A DNA stretch of 64,000 bases, taken from an uncultured Fodinibius sp. (GTDB taxonomy: Bacteria > Bacteroidota > Rhodothermia > Balneolales > Balneolaceae). The DNA lies in contig CAJXMW010000001.1 of NCBI GenBank assembly GCA_913056235.1, positions 1,178,001 through 1,242,000 on the forward strand. The letters are read 5' to 3'. The position numbers were made by a program, and so were the translations under genes. Positions within the stretch are counted from its first letter, which is position 1. Each line of letters starts with the position of its first letter. Positions 9,697-19,783 of the stretch are shown one piece after another. Below the pieces are notes generated by a model. That model was not told the DNA's origin. It did no database searches and was given only the letters and a program-made list of their open reading frames with translations.

Positions 9697-10587
9697 TTAG
9701 TTTTCCATGATTGCAATTTGTTGCATAGTACTTGCCATGCTTCCAAATATTCCGATTCCGCCTTTTATATTATACCGTGTATTCTGCACCTTCCCATTCG
9801 CCCAAGTGGTTCCTTTTGTAAATCCATCTTGAGAACGTATATAGTTATATAGGTTGTCATCAATAGCATTTATTGCAATAGTATTTTGCCCATAAAATGC
9901 GATTATCGACCATGGGATTTTAAGTAGAATATTTCCTTGTTCATCAACATTGTATTTAGATTCATTGCTGATATCCGATGAATTAAGAAAGTAAGTATTA
10001 ATCCAAACATTTTTCTCCTGAACCAGCTCTTTATAAAAAGGCGTCAAGTTTTCTTTGGATGTATCTTGAGCCTTGGCAGTAAAAAAATAATAAGATTGTC
10101 TGTTGGGATATTTACTGGGTGTTAATGTAAATTCAATTTGTTTGTTGCCACGGTATGAATAAACATTTGTTTGATCTTTGTTTACTATGTTAAACTCACC
10201 AGGGATTAGGGTTTTAGCTTCTATGATGTCACCACTTTTTGTTGAGATGTATAGTTTGTACCAATTTCCGGGTTTGATAACAGCTGTGTCAGCAGGTAAA
10301 TATCGACCATCATTTTTGTGTTTGAACTGGTAAAGTTCAGCAATCGAATTATCAGGATTTAATAAATGGATTTGTACGTTGGCATCTTGGACTGCCATTT
10401 TGTTTTTGTTGAAGTCTTCATGAATTGGAACTGTTTTAGTCAGTCTGACTTGCGGTAAATAATCATTAGCAACAAGATATGATTCTACCACATAGTGAGG
10501 TTGGTATTCATCTTGCAAATACAGTTCGCAACCTGCTAGCAAAAGTATAGACAAACTAATTTTGAGAAAGAGGATATAATTCTTCAT
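9697..10587 (-). CDS. DUF4249-type outer-membrane lipoprotein
   Basis: A 296-residue lipoprotein: the N-terminus has a hydrophobic segment and the lipobox 'LLLAGC' (Cys ~20). The body is beta-rich with 'HYVVESYLVANDYLPQVRLT' near the N-terminus, typical of DUF4249 proteins, which in Bacteroidota and relatives are encoded next to TonB-dependent receptors. The start codon lies 4 bp after the stop codon of the receptor gene, so the two form one transcript. It may act as a surface partner of the receptor in substrate capture; the ligand cannot be told from sequence. The gene looks complete although its 3' end lies about 100 bp from the broken insertion sequence. Confidence 0.8.
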   Translation of the reverse strand: MKNYILFLKISLSILLLAGCELYLQDEYQPHYVVESYLVANDYLPQVRLTKTVPIHEDFNKNKMAVQDANVQIHLLNPDNSIAELYQFKHKNDGRYLPADTAVIKPGNWYKLYISTKSGDIIEAKTLIPGEFNIVNKDQTNVYSYRGNKQIEFTLTPSKYPNRQSYYFFTAKAQDTSKENLTPFYKELVQEKNVWINTYFLNSSDISNESKYNVDEQGNILLKIPWSIIAFYGQNTIAINAIDDNLYNYIRSQDGFTKGTTWANGKVQNTRYNIKGGIGIFGSMASTMQQIAIMEN

Positions 10588-10591
10588 GGCA

Positions 10592-12856
10592 TCAAAAGTT
10601 TAGACTGTACGAAATGTTAGGTAAAATAGGCAACAGTCGTACCTCGGTTCGTTGTTTGGATGGTTGTTTATTCAGGTCAAAATTATAGAACCATGTATTG
10701 CGGTGAGAGTAGAGGTTTATGATTTTAAACTGCCACTCTGCATTTCCAAGACCAAAGAATGAGCCGCGGCGGGTAAAACTGATGTCAATCCGGTGATAAG
10801 CAGGCATACGCGAGTTATTAATTTTCCCCGTCACAATTTGGTGACTGCCTCTCCCACTGATAGGCGATTTAAAAGTAAAAGTTCTGGCCATTGGTCTTGT
10901 ATAGGCTTTCCCACTCATGTAGTTGAATACTACAGCTGTTGACCACCAAGAGTTAATTTGATATTGAAGTGCGAGGTTAATCGAGTGTGGTCGATCGAAT
11001 CTTGTTGGATAAAATTCTGCTTTACCCGGTTGATCTAATGGTTCATTTATATTCGGAAATTTCCGGCGTGTAACACTGTAAGTGTAGTTTACAAATCCGT
11101 TTAGCCGGCCGATGTTGCGTTCAAAAAGGAATTCTACGCCATAGGCATATCCTTTTCCGAAGCGAAAAATATCTTTATAGGGGATGCCTGACTGGTCCGG
11201 AATAAAAGGATCAGGTTCAAATAGATTCTCCATGGAACGATAATACAGTTCAGTGTCAAATCGATATCCTTCCCAAGGATCCGTTTTAATACCTAACGAA
11301 TATTGGTTACTAGAAGCGGGAGGCACTCCCTCATCCGCTGAAAGCCAAACATCCAGCCCCGAAAAAGCTTCGTGCGAAATCAGCGTCAAATATTGATTGT
11401 ATCGGCCGTATGCCGCTTGTAGTTGTACCTCTTTTATCGGACGATATTCTAACGAAACACGTGGTTCTATTCGAAAATAATTGCCACTACTGTAATGGTT
11501 TATCCTAATACCTGGTGAAAATGTAAACCGATCGGTAATTATCCATTCATCCTGGATATAAAATGCGCTGTAAAGCGATTGATGATTTGAAACAAAATTC
11601 GATTTGTTGTCATACTCATCTATAAGTTTCAGATTTTTATTTTCAAATAGAACCCCCGATAAGATCTTGTTCCTACTATTGGGATGGTATTCGGAACTAG
11701 CTTTCAGTGAAAAATTTCTGATCTCATTGGATCTTGCATAGGGGGTTGTAGCTACCTTGAAAGATGGAAAGTTAAAGTAACGTGACCCAGAAATATTGAC
11801 TGAACTTTTCAGCTCATCCGAAAAAGTGTGTTCCCATGTAGTACTGACGAGTTGGTTGCCGTAGTTAAGTTTTATACCGGTTTGGTCGGCAAAGGGAAAA
11901 TTTAGCTTGTCTTTACCTGAATACAACGAAAACGAAAGTCTGTCTTGGGGATTAATATTTAAATTGACTTTGCTATTGATATCAAGGAAATAAAAACTTT
12001 GGGGGATGTCGTCATATGATTGCTTTAAGACATTTAAAACAGGATCTAGTGTGGAGCGGCGGAGTGAAAACAACCAAGATCCGTTTTTCCCATCAATAGG
12101 ACCTTCGAGAGTCGTACTTGTTGCAAGCATGCTTAATGATAGGTTTCCTTTGAACCTGTTTACATTACTGCTTTTGTTCGATATCGAAAGGATAGAGCCC
12201 AAGCGTCCTCCAAACTTAGCGGGATAAGTTCCTTTAAAAAGTTCTACATCTCCAACAACCTTTGGATTGAAGGTGGAATAAAATCCAAAAAAATGAGAGG
12301 GGTTATATATCGTAGCTTGGTTAAATAGAATAAGTGTTTGGTCGGGACTCCCACCGCGAATGTACAGGCCGCTGGAGAGTTCAGAACTTGATGTTATTCC
12401 CGGCAGTAACTGTAAGGACCGGAATAGGTCGTTTTCAAAAATCGAGGGAATTTTTTCCAGAAATACGGTCTCCACTTTTGCTTGGCCGATATAACGCTGG
12501 GACCGTTGAACCTCTCCAGTTGTTACAATTTCCTCAAGTTCATAGACAAAAGGCCATAGATTGATATTTAGTGTTAACTTTTCGCCCGGTCGTAGTGTGA
12601 TCTCTTTGACAGATTTCTTATAGCCAAGGTATGATGATATAATTTGATAACTTCCCGGCTTTAAATTGGTCAGTTTATAATATCCTGTTGTATCTGTTGA
12701 GGTGCCCTTAACTCCGTAACCTATTGAAATATTAGCTGCTGGTAATTGCTTGCCAGTTTTTGCGTCGATTACACGCCCTTTGACAACAGCTAAATCTTGT
12801 GCAGCTATTGAGAAGGGAATAGACAGTATTATTACAAGTAAACTTAAGCGATACAC
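10592..12856 (-). CDS. TonB-dependent receptor with carboxypeptidase-like N-domain
   Basis: A 754-residue outer-membrane receptor. Order: signal peptide (residues 1-19, ending 'SIAAQD'), a CarboxypepD_reg-like/CNA-B beta-sandwich ('VVKGRVIDAKTGKQLPAANI', ~20-105), a plug domain ('SLQLLPGITSSSELSSGLYI', 'IRGGSPDQTLILFNQATIYN'), then a beta-barrel to the C-terminal aromatic residue ('NISYSLNF'). Such receptors import ligands with energy from TonB-ExbBD. It precedes the DUF4249 gene in the same transcript. The barrel contains many Tyr/Trp/Arg-rich strands but no clear ligand signature. Confidence 0.9.
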   Translation of the reverse strand: MYRLSLLVIILSIPFSIAAQDLAVVKGRVIDAKTGKQLPAANISIGYGVKGTSTDTTGYYKLTNLKPGSYQIISSYLGYKKSVKEITLRPGEKLTLNINLWPFVYELEEIVTTGEVQRSQRYIGQAKVETVFLEKIPSIFENDLFRSLQLLPGITSSSELSSGLYIRGGSPDQTLILFNQATIYNPSHFFGFYSTFNPKVVGDVELFKGTYPAKFGGRLGSILSISNKSSNVNRFKGNLSLSMLATSTTLEGPIDGKNGSWLFSLRRSTLDPVLNVLKQSYDDIPQSFYFLDINSKVNLNINPQDRLSFSLYSGKDKLNFPFADQTGIKLNYGNQLVSTTWEHTFSDELKSSVNISGSRYFNFPSFKVATTPYARSNEIRNFSLKASSEYHPNSRNKILSGVLFENKNLKLIDEYDNKSNFVSNHQSLYSAFYIQDEWIITDRFTFSPGIRINHYSSGNYFRIEPRVSLEYRPIKEVQLQAAYGRYNQYLTLISHEAFSGLDVWLSADEGVPPASSNQYSLGIKTDPWEGYRFDTELYYRSMENLFEPDPFIPDQSGIPYKDIFRFGKGYAYGVEFLFERNIGRLNGFVNYTYSVTRRKFPNINEPLDQPGKAEFYPTRFDRPHSINLALQYQINSWWSTAVVFNYMSGKAYTRPMARTFTFKSPISGRGSHQIVTGKINNSRMPAYHRIDISFTRRGSFFGLGNAEWQFKIINLYSHRNTWFYNFDLNKQPSKQRTEVRLLPILPNISYSLNF

Positions 12857-13692
12857 AACATTATAATTTTTTCCGATGCTTGCTTTTGTTGTGTTATCGT
12901 CGATTTATCAACCTACATAAGTAGAAGTGCAACTTTTCTAAAGACTATTTATAGAAAAACAGTTGAAAATGTTATTGGTAAGAAGTTTGGATATAACTAA
13001 ATCTTAATAGTTTAATTAGTTTTAGAGATAAGTTTATCCAGATGGATATTTGCCACTAATATAAATTGTTGTAGAAATAGCTTATTCAGAATAATATTTA
13101 TAGTATGTTTTCCTGCAAAGATTTCGTGTTGTATATCTTTCACTGTTGGCAAGACGCTACCCTATTTCCCTTTTATGAATGGAATAATAAAATCGTTCAT
13201 CAACTCGGGGGATAGTTGTTAATCCATCTATGCCAAGAAGCCAATAATTATCTCGAATTTTAATAATTAGGCAGATTTCAGTATCCGAAAATAGAATAGG
13301 CATTTAGATGAGAAACTTTGATGCTGAAATCCTTATAGAAATCATTCATTAATTCTATGAGTTCAGTTCTAGATAAAGACAGTTTTCTAAAAATCTCTTT
13401 TGGCAGGACAGACGGTTTTCTGAGATTTAGATAAAAACCTCAAAAAGGAAGGTTTGGATCAAATCTATTCTCAGTATTCCATATCTATATAGTATTTATT
13501 ACGATTTAAGGCTGGCCATTTTTCGAGATATAGGTTAATAGTGGTGGGGCTTTGTACCCACATATTTATCCACAAAATAGGAAAGCCGGGTGATTTAGGG
13601 TAAGCTTTACCGAAGGTGAGATTGACAACGGAGGTATATACCAATAAATAAACCGTTCATCGTGAAATAAGTGGGTTTTAGGGAAAATAAAA
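12857..13692. other. Gene-free AT-rich region upstream of the propeller array
   Basis: About 835 bp between the divergent TonB-receptor start and the first tRNA-like repeat. It should hold the minus-strand promoter of the receptor operon. No reading frame resembles protein; nothing else identifiable was seen. Confidence 0.4.
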
Positions 13693-13834
13693 AAGTACGC
13701 CTGAAGGATTCGCCCCCGCCGACCTCCCTAATCTGTATGAGATATTGCTGTGCTTGAAATGACCCGCGATTTTAGGATTTCATTTAGTACTTTTTGTAGT
13801 ACCGAAGGAGAATATTGGAAAAAGTTTTCCCAAT
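13693..13834 (-). repeat. tRNA-3'-half repeat, copy 1 (degenerate)
   Basis: On the minus strand this ends in a degenerate T-arm and acceptor strand (CAGGCGTAC), preceded by a segment also found in copies at 50941 and 57961: forward GATATTGCTGTGC-TGAAATG, then ..ATTTTAGGA-TTTCATTTAGTAC, TTTTTGTAGTACCG and a short hairpin TTGGAAAAAGTTTTCCCAA. Here the T-loop has lost the canonical TTCGA context (GGGGGCGAATCC), so it is the most decayed copy. It lies about 100 bp before the first propeller gene. Confidence 0.6.
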
Positions 13835-13932
13835 GAAAGAAGCTTTATACATCCATATTATCGAGTAACTATCTATTTGCGATAAAAATGATCATTTCTT
13901 ATCAATAAGAAATTCGATCAAAATTACTACAT

Positions 13933-15120
13933 ATGATCAAGAATTGCGCTGCTTCGGTAATAATTATATCTATAATCTTATTGGTTGCAGGGTGCTCTTC
14001 AAAGCCGGAAATAAAAATTCCCGAGCAAATAAAAAAACTCGAGAATCTGACGGTTATTCCACCTGAAACAGAGGCTTCTCACTCCATTGACTTTAAACGA
14101 AATGCTAAATTTGGGGAAACCGAGGATGTTATTGTTGGTGAGATAACGGGTGTAGCAGTAGATAGTTTGGGACGGGTTTACATCGCAGACGAATCCCAGA
14201 ATATTATTCATGTTTACAAACACAATGCTAGATATCTCAGACAAATAGGGAGTGAAGGAAAAGGACCGGGAGAATTTGTTGATATCGCGAGCGTGGCGCA
14301 AGATGGGCAATACCTTTATGGGTATGACCGGGATCAGGATCGTTTGAATGTATATTCCCTTGACTCTCTGAAGTATTCATATGCGATACCACTGCTTCGC
14401 AATGATCGGAATATTGAAGCTCTTTCCAGACGTTACCCGTCAAGCTATTATGTATTTGATGATGGGAAGTTACTGGTTGGTTTCAGTCAGCCTTTCGGCA
14501 TGAGGGGTTTGGAAGAGGAGCGTAATATTCTGTATTACGTACTGAACAGGGAAGGCCAGGTGGTATCTGATACTACTATTTTTACCCACCAAGCTGATGA
14601 AAATATTATAAATCGAGAAAATAACGGCATGATCATGGTACGTCCTCCTTATGGACGAGAAGCCATTCTAAAAGTCGGGGATGACGATCAATTATATACT
14701 TCATGGACTGAGGATTTTTTGATCAAGATTTATGATGCGGACGGATCGTATCAAAAGGCAATTTACTACCCATATCAACAGGCTTCCCTGGATATTAATG
14801 AGATTCTTAAAAAATACGAGAGCAAGCGGCCAAAAGATATTGTGCGTAATGCCGACAATCCTTCTACTTGGCCTGCCATAAACTCGATGGTGGTTGACGA
14901 CAAAAGCCGTATGTGGGTATCGACCATTACTGATAATAAAGAGATCTATCAATGGTGGGTTATTAGTAATGAGGGGGACCTGCAGGCCAAATTTCAGTGG
15001 CCCAGAAATCGCACTATTGAAGAGATAAAAGAAGGTAATGTATATACTCAGGAAACGGATCAAGAGACCGGAGTAGAGCAGATCGTACGGTATAGTATTG
15101 AGATGTCTGAAACGGAATAG
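13933..15120 (+). CDS. Six-bladed beta-propeller lipoprotein (type A)
   Basis: A 395-residue lipoprotein with lipobox 'LLVAGC' (Cys21), then 'PEQIKKLENLTVIPP' and the motif 'GKGPGEF' at 109-115, the shared signature of all propellers in this window. The late blades have 'TSWTEDFLIKIYDADGSYQK', 'INSMVVDDKSRMWVSTI' and 'QWWVISNEGDLQAKFQWP', the features I use to define type A. The family corresponds to DUF5128/BF3164-type '6-bladed beta-propeller' proteins, of uncertain role, thought to be surface-anchored. First gene of the array; a palindromic hairpin follows. Function is not known. Confidence 0.88.
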   Translation: MIKNCAASVIIISIILLVAGCSSKPEIKIPEQIKKLENLTVIPPETEASHSIDFKRNAKFGETEDVIVGEITGVAVDSLGRVYIADESQNIIHVYKHNARYLRQIGSEGKGPGEFVDIASVAQDGQYLYGYDRDQDRLNVYSLDSLKYSYAIPLLRNDRNIEALSRRYPSSYYVFDDGKLLVGFSQPFGMRGLEEERNILYYVLNREGQVVSDTTIFTHQADENIINRENNGMIMVRPPYGREAILKVGDDDQLYTSWTEDFLIKIYDADGSYQKAIYYPYQQASLDINEILKKYESKRPKDIVRNADNPSTWPAINSMVVDDKSRMWVSTITDNKEIYQWWVISNEGDLQAKFQWPRNRTIEEIKEGNVYTQETDQETGVEQIVRYSIEMSETE

Positions 15121-15140
15121 ATAATTATTTTTGCCTCTGA

Positions 15141-15168
15141 CTGGTTGAAGTCTCGAGACTTCAACCAG
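15141..15168 (+). terminator. Perfect 28-bp palindrome after first propeller
   Basis: CTGGTTGAAGTCTC is followed directly by its exact reverse complement. It stands 21 bp after the stop codon of the propeller at 13933. There is no T tract on the plus side, so it may be a processing or factor-dependent stop rather than an intrinsic terminator. Confidence 0.5.
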
Positions 15169-15242
15169 CACAAACTGCTGTTTTGGCCTCTCTGGAATAA
15201 ATACTAAACTATTGGCGAATATTTACATTTAAATTTAAAGAC

Positions 15243-18200
15243 GTGCTGCTAAAACGCCCTATTACGGCATTCATGTTGATTTTGGCGACGCTCATTTTCG
15301 GGACGATCGCCCTGACCGAGCTCTCGGTCAACCTGTTGCCAGAGGTCGATTCGCCCACCCTGCTGGTGCGTACCGACTGGAGCGGGGCTGCTCCGCGCGA
15401 AGTCGAGCAGCGCATTAACGAGCCGATGGAGGCGATGCTCAGCACCGTGCAGGGACTCGAAAGTATCCACGGCTTTGCGCGTCAAGGACAAAGTATCATC
15501 TCGCTACGGTTTAAGTGGGGCCAGAATATGGATCTGTCCTTTCTCAACGTCCGCGAAAAGATCGACCAAATTCGTTTTCAACTTCCCGAGCAGGCCGACC
15601 GTCCCCAGCTGGTTCAAAATACCGCCTCCGACGAGCCTATTGCTGTGCTCGGCATTACTAGTGCCAACGATCCCAATCCTGATTTTCGGACGCGCCTCAA
15701 CCTCAAGCGATGGTCCGAGCAGGTGCTCTCTCGGCGCCTCGAGCAGGCTGAAGGCATTGCTCAAACCGTGCTGGTCGGTGAAGTACAGCCTGAGGTCAAG
15801 ATCCGATATCGTCCCGATGCGCTAAACCGCTACAGCGTCTCGCTTAGCGAGGTAGAGAATTTGGTCTCCAGTGCTAACTTGTTTACTTCCACCGGTGAAC
15901 TGCGCGACGGCTGGTATCGATACTCCCTCAAAATTCAGAGTCGCATCCAGTCAATTGATGATGTAAAAGAGGTGTCGCTTAAAACGCTAGGCACTGGACG
16001 CGTGCTTACACTTAGCGATGTGGCCGAGGTGCAGCTCGGCGAAGCCGATCCTACCTCATTCTCCCTGGTCGATGGTAAGGAGGTCCTTAGCGTGCTGGTT
16101 AAAAAGGAGTACGGCGCCAACACTGTTGAGGCCTATGACACGATAGGTCCGCTGCTTGATCAGCTACGCGCCCAGAATGGGAACATTGGCATTACCGTGC
16201 TACAAGAAAATGCCAGCTTCATCCGAAACGCCATCAACAACCTGCTGCAGACCCTGCTTTACGGCGCCCTGCTGGCGTTCATTATCCTCTTCCTGTTTTT
16301 GGACAACTGGCGCACGCCCTTCACGATCGGCGTTGCCATCCCCGTCAGCATTTTTCTGACGTTCTTTGTGATGTTTGTATCGGATATCCAGCTCAATATC
16401 GTCTCGCTCAGCGGGCTCACCCTCGGTATTGGCCTGCTGCTGGACAATGCCATTATTGTGCTGGAGAATATCAACCGCCACCGTTCAGAGAGCACAAACA
16501 TATTTGAGGCAGCGGATTTGGGTACCCGCGAAATCAGTCTGGCCGTGACCGCATCTACACTTACAACCATCTCGGTATTTTTGCCCCTTGTGTTTTTAGG
16601 GGGATTCGAGGGTGCCTTCTTCAAAGACCAGGCTTGGACTCTCTCCATCAGCCTGTTGGCCTCATTGGGGGTGGCCCTGTTGATCCTTCCGGTGTTAGTT
16701 ACACAGGTGCAAAAGCAGGGAGGGGGATCATCCCTTCTGGGATTCAACCGCTTTTTCGACTGGGTGCGCAATCGCTATGAAGATAGCCTCCAATGGGCAC
16801 TCTGCCATAAAGGACCATTTGTAGGCGGGATGGCCGTGCTTTTTGCTGTGGCGACGTTTTTATTTCTGGGCGTTCATAAGAATGTGCTACCCGAGACCAA
16901 GCCCGAGCAAGTGCGTTATCAGGTGCGCTTGCCCGGAAATACTGCTCTTCACGCAACACGTCAGGCCGCTGAAAGCTTGGTGCGACGACTCCGCGATGTC
17001 AAAGCCGACAATCGATCCATACGGGTATTAGGTGGTTATACCGACTTGACCAATATTTCTAACCTTTCTGATGAAGGACTCAACAAATTTACCATCAGCA
17101 TTCCGGTGGACGGATACGCGCAGGCCGACAGCGTGGAAAAAGTCGTCTCACAGTATTTGCAAGATCAGCCGGGTTGGGGAAGCGAGAAACTGGCCGCCCG
17201 GAATGCCCTGAACGTGCTGCCGTCAGCCAACCAGCCGCCCGTACTGTTTCGCCTGGTGGATAAGAACCGCTCCCAGAGCGAGCAGCTGTCGGGTCGCCTT
17301 CAGAAGCAACTGCGTCAGGCGGGCCTCGAAATCTCGCTGAGCAAGCAATACGAGCAGCAGCTGACGACCTATCAGCTTAAGTTCAAGACTGAGAAGATGT
17401 TGCAGTTGGGCATCAGCGAGCAAGAAGTGATTCGCTACCTGGAATCGCTGACCCGTGGCAGTTGGATTACCGATTGGAATCGCCAGGATGAAAACGTGCC
17501 TGTTCGACTGGTAGGCTACGACCGCCGAATTTTCGAGCCCGAAAATATTACGCTGAATATGAACAACTTGAACGTGCCGCTGACCAAGGTGGCCGAAATA
17601 AAGCAAAGTTCCGAGCCCGAGCAGCTCGAGCGCGTCAACCAGACGCCGGTGCTCAGCTACCGGGCCGATATCAGCTTTACCGACTGGTGGTGGCATGGGG
17701 CGCAGATCGAGCAGACGCTCAACGACTTTGCCCGCAGCACTGGCACCGAAGTCAAAACCGGTGGGGCGGTGCTTAGCATTGCATCGCTACTGTCGGACAT
17801 GGGATTGCTGCTGCTCATCAGCGTGGTGATTATTTATATCATCCTGTCGGTGCAGTTCGAAAGTCTGCGCCACCCGCTTATTATCCTGGTGGCCGTGCCG
17901 TTTGCCTGGATAGGTTCGGTAATCATTTTGTGGGCTACCGGTATTAGCCTAAATGCGCTGTCATTTATGGGCATTCTGATCTTGACCGGTATTGCCGTTA
18001 ACGACTCCATCCTGAAGGTCGATTTTATGCGTCGCTACCTGGCTGACACCGGCAACCTGCATCAGGCGATTACGCAGGCCGGATTGCACCGCTTTCGTCC
18101 CGTGGTAATGACCAGCCTGACTACGATCTTTGGGCTCATCCCGATGTTGCTGCCGATTGGAGACGGGTACGCCTTCCGGCAGTCGCTGGCCGTGGCGCTG

Positions 18201-18290
18201 ATGGGCGGGATGGTGACCAGCACGCTGCTGACGCTCTACCTGGTGCCAATTATTTTTCAGTGGACGGAAAGACTGCGAATGGAAAGCTAG
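15243..18290 (+). CDS. RND efflux permease 1 (HAE1/AcrB-like)
   Basis: A 1015-residue inner-membrane proton/drug antiporter of the resistance-nodulation-division family. It has the usual two halves: TM1 near the N-terminus ('KRPITAFMLILATLIFG'), a large periplasmic loop, TM2-6 with 'LGIGLLLDNAIIVLENI' holding the proton-relay Asp, a second loop, and TM8-12 with 'LTGIAVNDSILKVDF'. The only usable start is GTG at 15243 with a weak ribosome binding site; the frame is open upstream to 15198, giving 'WRIFTFKFKDV', and the usual N-terminal amphipathic helix is missing or replaced. It appears GC-richer than its propeller neighbours. Its adaptor lies 3 kb downstream, separated by two propeller genes. 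Confidence 0.9.
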   Translation: MLLKRPITAFMLILATLIFGTIALTELSVNLLPEVDSPTLLVRTDWSGAAPREVEQRINEPMEAMLSTVQGLESIHGFARQGQSIISLRFKWGQNMDLSFLNVREKIDQIRFQLPEQADRPQLVQNTASDEPIAVLGITSANDPNPDFRTRLNLKRWSEQVLSRRLEQAEGIAQTVLVGEVQPEVKIRYRPDALNRYSVSLSEVENLVSSANLFTSTGELRDGWYRYSLKIQSRIQSIDDVKEVSLKTLGTGRVLTLSDVAEVQLGEADPTSFSLVDGKEVLSVLVKKEYGANTVEAYDTIGPLLDQLRAQNGNIGITVLQENASFIRNAINNLLQTLLYGALLAFIILFLFLDNWRTPFTIGVAIPVSIFLTFFVMFVSDIQLNIVSLSGLTLGIGLLLDNAIIVLENINRHRSESTNIFEAADLGTREISLAVTASTLTTISVFLPLVFLGGFEGAFFKDQAWTLSISLLASLGVALLILPVLVTQVQKQGGGSSLLGFNRFFDWVRNRYEDSLQWALCHKGPFVGGMAVLFAVATFLFLGVHKNVLPETKPEQVRYQVRLPGNTALHATRQAAESLVRRLRDVKADNRSIRVLGGYTDLTNISNLSDEGLNKFTISIPVDGYAQADSVEKVVSQYLQDQPGWGSEKLAARNALNVLPSANQPPVLFRLVDKNRSQSEQLSGRLQKQLRQAGLEISLSKQYEQQLTTYQLKFKTEKMLQLGISEQEVIRYLESLTRGSWITDWNRQDENVPVRLVGYDRRIFEPENITLNMNNLNVPLTKVAEIKQSSEPEQLERVNQTPVLSYRADISFTDWWWHGAQIEQTLNDFARSTGTEVKTGGAVLSIASLLSDMGLLLLISVVIIYIILSVQFESLRHPLIILVAVPFAWIGSVIILWATGISLNALSFMGILILTGIAVNDSILKVDFMRRYLADTGNLHQAITQAGLHRFRPVVMTSLTTIFGLIPMLLPIGDGYAFRQSLAVALMGGMVTSTLLTLYLVPIIFQWTERLRMES

Positions 18291-18304
18291 AGAAATAGCA
18301 AACG

Positions 18305-18445
18305 ATCTCATCCGAGTTCTGAGTGTGAAGTCGGATGGGTGAAATGAGTAGCAAGGTGAACGGCAAAGCCAGCGGCCCGATAGGGAGAAGCGTCAAGATT
18401 GTACTGATACACTCATCAGACGACAAGTCCAGTCGTCAGATGAAA
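18305..18445 (+). repeat. Double-hairpin intergenic repeat, copy 1
   Basis: First helix 18309-18337: CATCCGAGTTC pairs with GAAGTCGGATG. Second helix 18412-18443: TCATCAGACGAC pairs with GTCGTCAGATGA. About 75 bp lie between them. It stands between the stop of permease 1 and the next propeller start. The same arrangement recurs at 19608 and 21000. Confidence 0.7.
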
Positions 18446-18476
18446 AGTGCTGGCTTCATCAAAAGTAACAAAAGAT

Positions 18477-19607
18477 ATGCTAAGACAACTTGCAGTTACT
18501 TTTCTAGCGCTTGCAATGGTCGTTGCTTGCAATAAATCAGACGAGCCTTATCAAGGAAAGTATCTGGATGTATCTTTCGAAGAGAGGTTAATTTTTGGCA
18601 CCAAAGATTCCCTTTCCAAGGCCAGTTTTTATGCAGTTAGCAATGTACAAGTAGGACCTAATGGAAAAATTTATGTAGTAGCAGCGGCCCAAAAAAGAAT
18701 TAAGGTATTTTCGCGAGAGGGCGATTTTCTGTATCAATTTGGTGGAAGCGGTCGCGGTCCCGGAGAATTTATTGGAATAGAAGGGAGTGCACTTGAAGAT
18801 AACTCATTTTATGTCTGGGATCAGAATTTGCAGCGTATTCAGACGTTTAACATTTCTGGAGAATTGACTGCCACGCAGACTCTGGAAGGAGTTGCAGCTC
18901 CTATGAAATTTTATTTTTTAGGCGGACAACCATTATTGCTATACAGTCATTTCAACGGATCGGTGAAGGAGAGCACGCTGGCGCATATTTACAACAATAA
19001 CTTTTCAGATATGGAAAAGAGCTTCATTCCAATAAAAAGCGTTGACAAGGGGATCGAGAAAGTGAATCTGCACTTGATGTCTGGGACGGGAGATGTGCAC
19101 GTGCTTGGTAAGCGGGAGTTTTATTATATACCCAAGATCTTTGGCGAAAACATATATAAGTACATTAAAACTGATAGTAATACTTGGAAACAAAGTGTAT
19201 ATAAAGTGATGAATCGTCAATCCCCTTTTACCTTCACGGATGAGAGAACGGTGAGAAAGCCGGATGTAACCATATCAAGTGCACTCAGGAATGAAAAGGT
19301 AACATTTATCAAGCACAATCAATCCAGAGGATTATTTGAGTATAGAGATCTGCTGTTTCACTTTTCGCTTTGTGATATTGAAGACAAGCGTGTTTTTGGG
19401 GCGGCTATCTATGACAAACAATTTAACCCAGTTGGTTACGTGCCTATCGAGTCGATTCCTATTACTAACAAAGGGAATAACTTTCTGAATTGGTATGTCA
19501 AAGATGTAGATGAGCTGGGCAATTTTTATATCATGGAGCGTTACGACGGCGGTACTCGCATTCGGGTATTACACTTGGATTATCAAGAACTTAAACCCTA
19601 TTTATGA
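18477..19607 (+). CDS. Six-bladed beta-propeller lipoprotein (type B)
   Basis: A 376-residue lipoprotein. I chose the ATG at 18477 because it gives 'MLRQLAVTFLALAMVVAC', matching the N-terminus of the next gene ('MTRRLAVTLIALVMIGC'). The motif 'GRGPGEF' is present. It lacks the WWVL signature of type A and instead has 'FHFSLCDIEDKRVFGAAIYD' and 'IESIPITNKG' near the C-terminus, shared with the genes at 19784 and, more distantly, 29487. The stop is followed by hairpin repeat copy 2. Role unknown; presumably on the outer membrane. Confidence 0.85.
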   Translation: MLRQLAVTFLALAMVVACNKSDEPYQGKYLDVSFEERLIFGTKDSLSKASFYAVSNVQVGPNGKIYVVAAAQKRIKVFSREGDFLYQFGGSGRGPGEFIGIEGSALEDNSFYVWDQNLQRIQTFNISGELTATQTLEGVAAPMKFYFLGGQPLLLYSHFNGSVKESTLAHIYNNNFSDMEKSFIPIKSVDKGIEKVNLHLMSGTGDVHVLGKREFYYIPKIFGENIYKYIKTDSNTWKQSVYKVMNRQSPFTFTDERTVRKPDVTISSALRNEKVTFIKHNQSRGLFEYRDLLFHFSLCDIEDKRVFGAAIYDKQFNPVGYVPIESIPITNKGNNFLNWYVKDVDELGNFYIMERYDGGTRIRVLHLDYQELKPYL

Positions 19608-19752
19608 ATTGTCTTTTCATCCGAGTTCTGGGGTTGAAGTCGGATGAATGGAAAAGCGAGAAATTGTAGCATCTAATGGACGGTAAACCCAGCCACCCGA
19701 TGGGTGTCTGCTAGAGTACTCATCAGACGACAAATCCAATCGTTAGATGAGT
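19608..19752 (+). repeat. Double-hairpin intergenic repeat, copy 2
   Basis: First helix 19618-19646 (CATCCGAGTTC / TTGAAGTCGGATG); second helix 19719-19751 (CTCATCAGACGA / ATCGTTAGATGAG). Substitutions in the second helix keep most pairing through G-T pairs compared with copies 1 and 3. It ends about 30 bp before the next start codon. Confidence 0.7.
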
Positions 19753-19783
19753 GGCACTTGTATAATCAAAGGTAACAAAAGGT

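Noticed and set aside
16259-16771. 170-codon minus-strand frame inside RND permease 1
   Set aside because: Lies wholly opposite a clear RND gene; GC-rich DNA gives long antisense frames. The same applies to the 155-codon frame opposite permease 2 (45571-46038).
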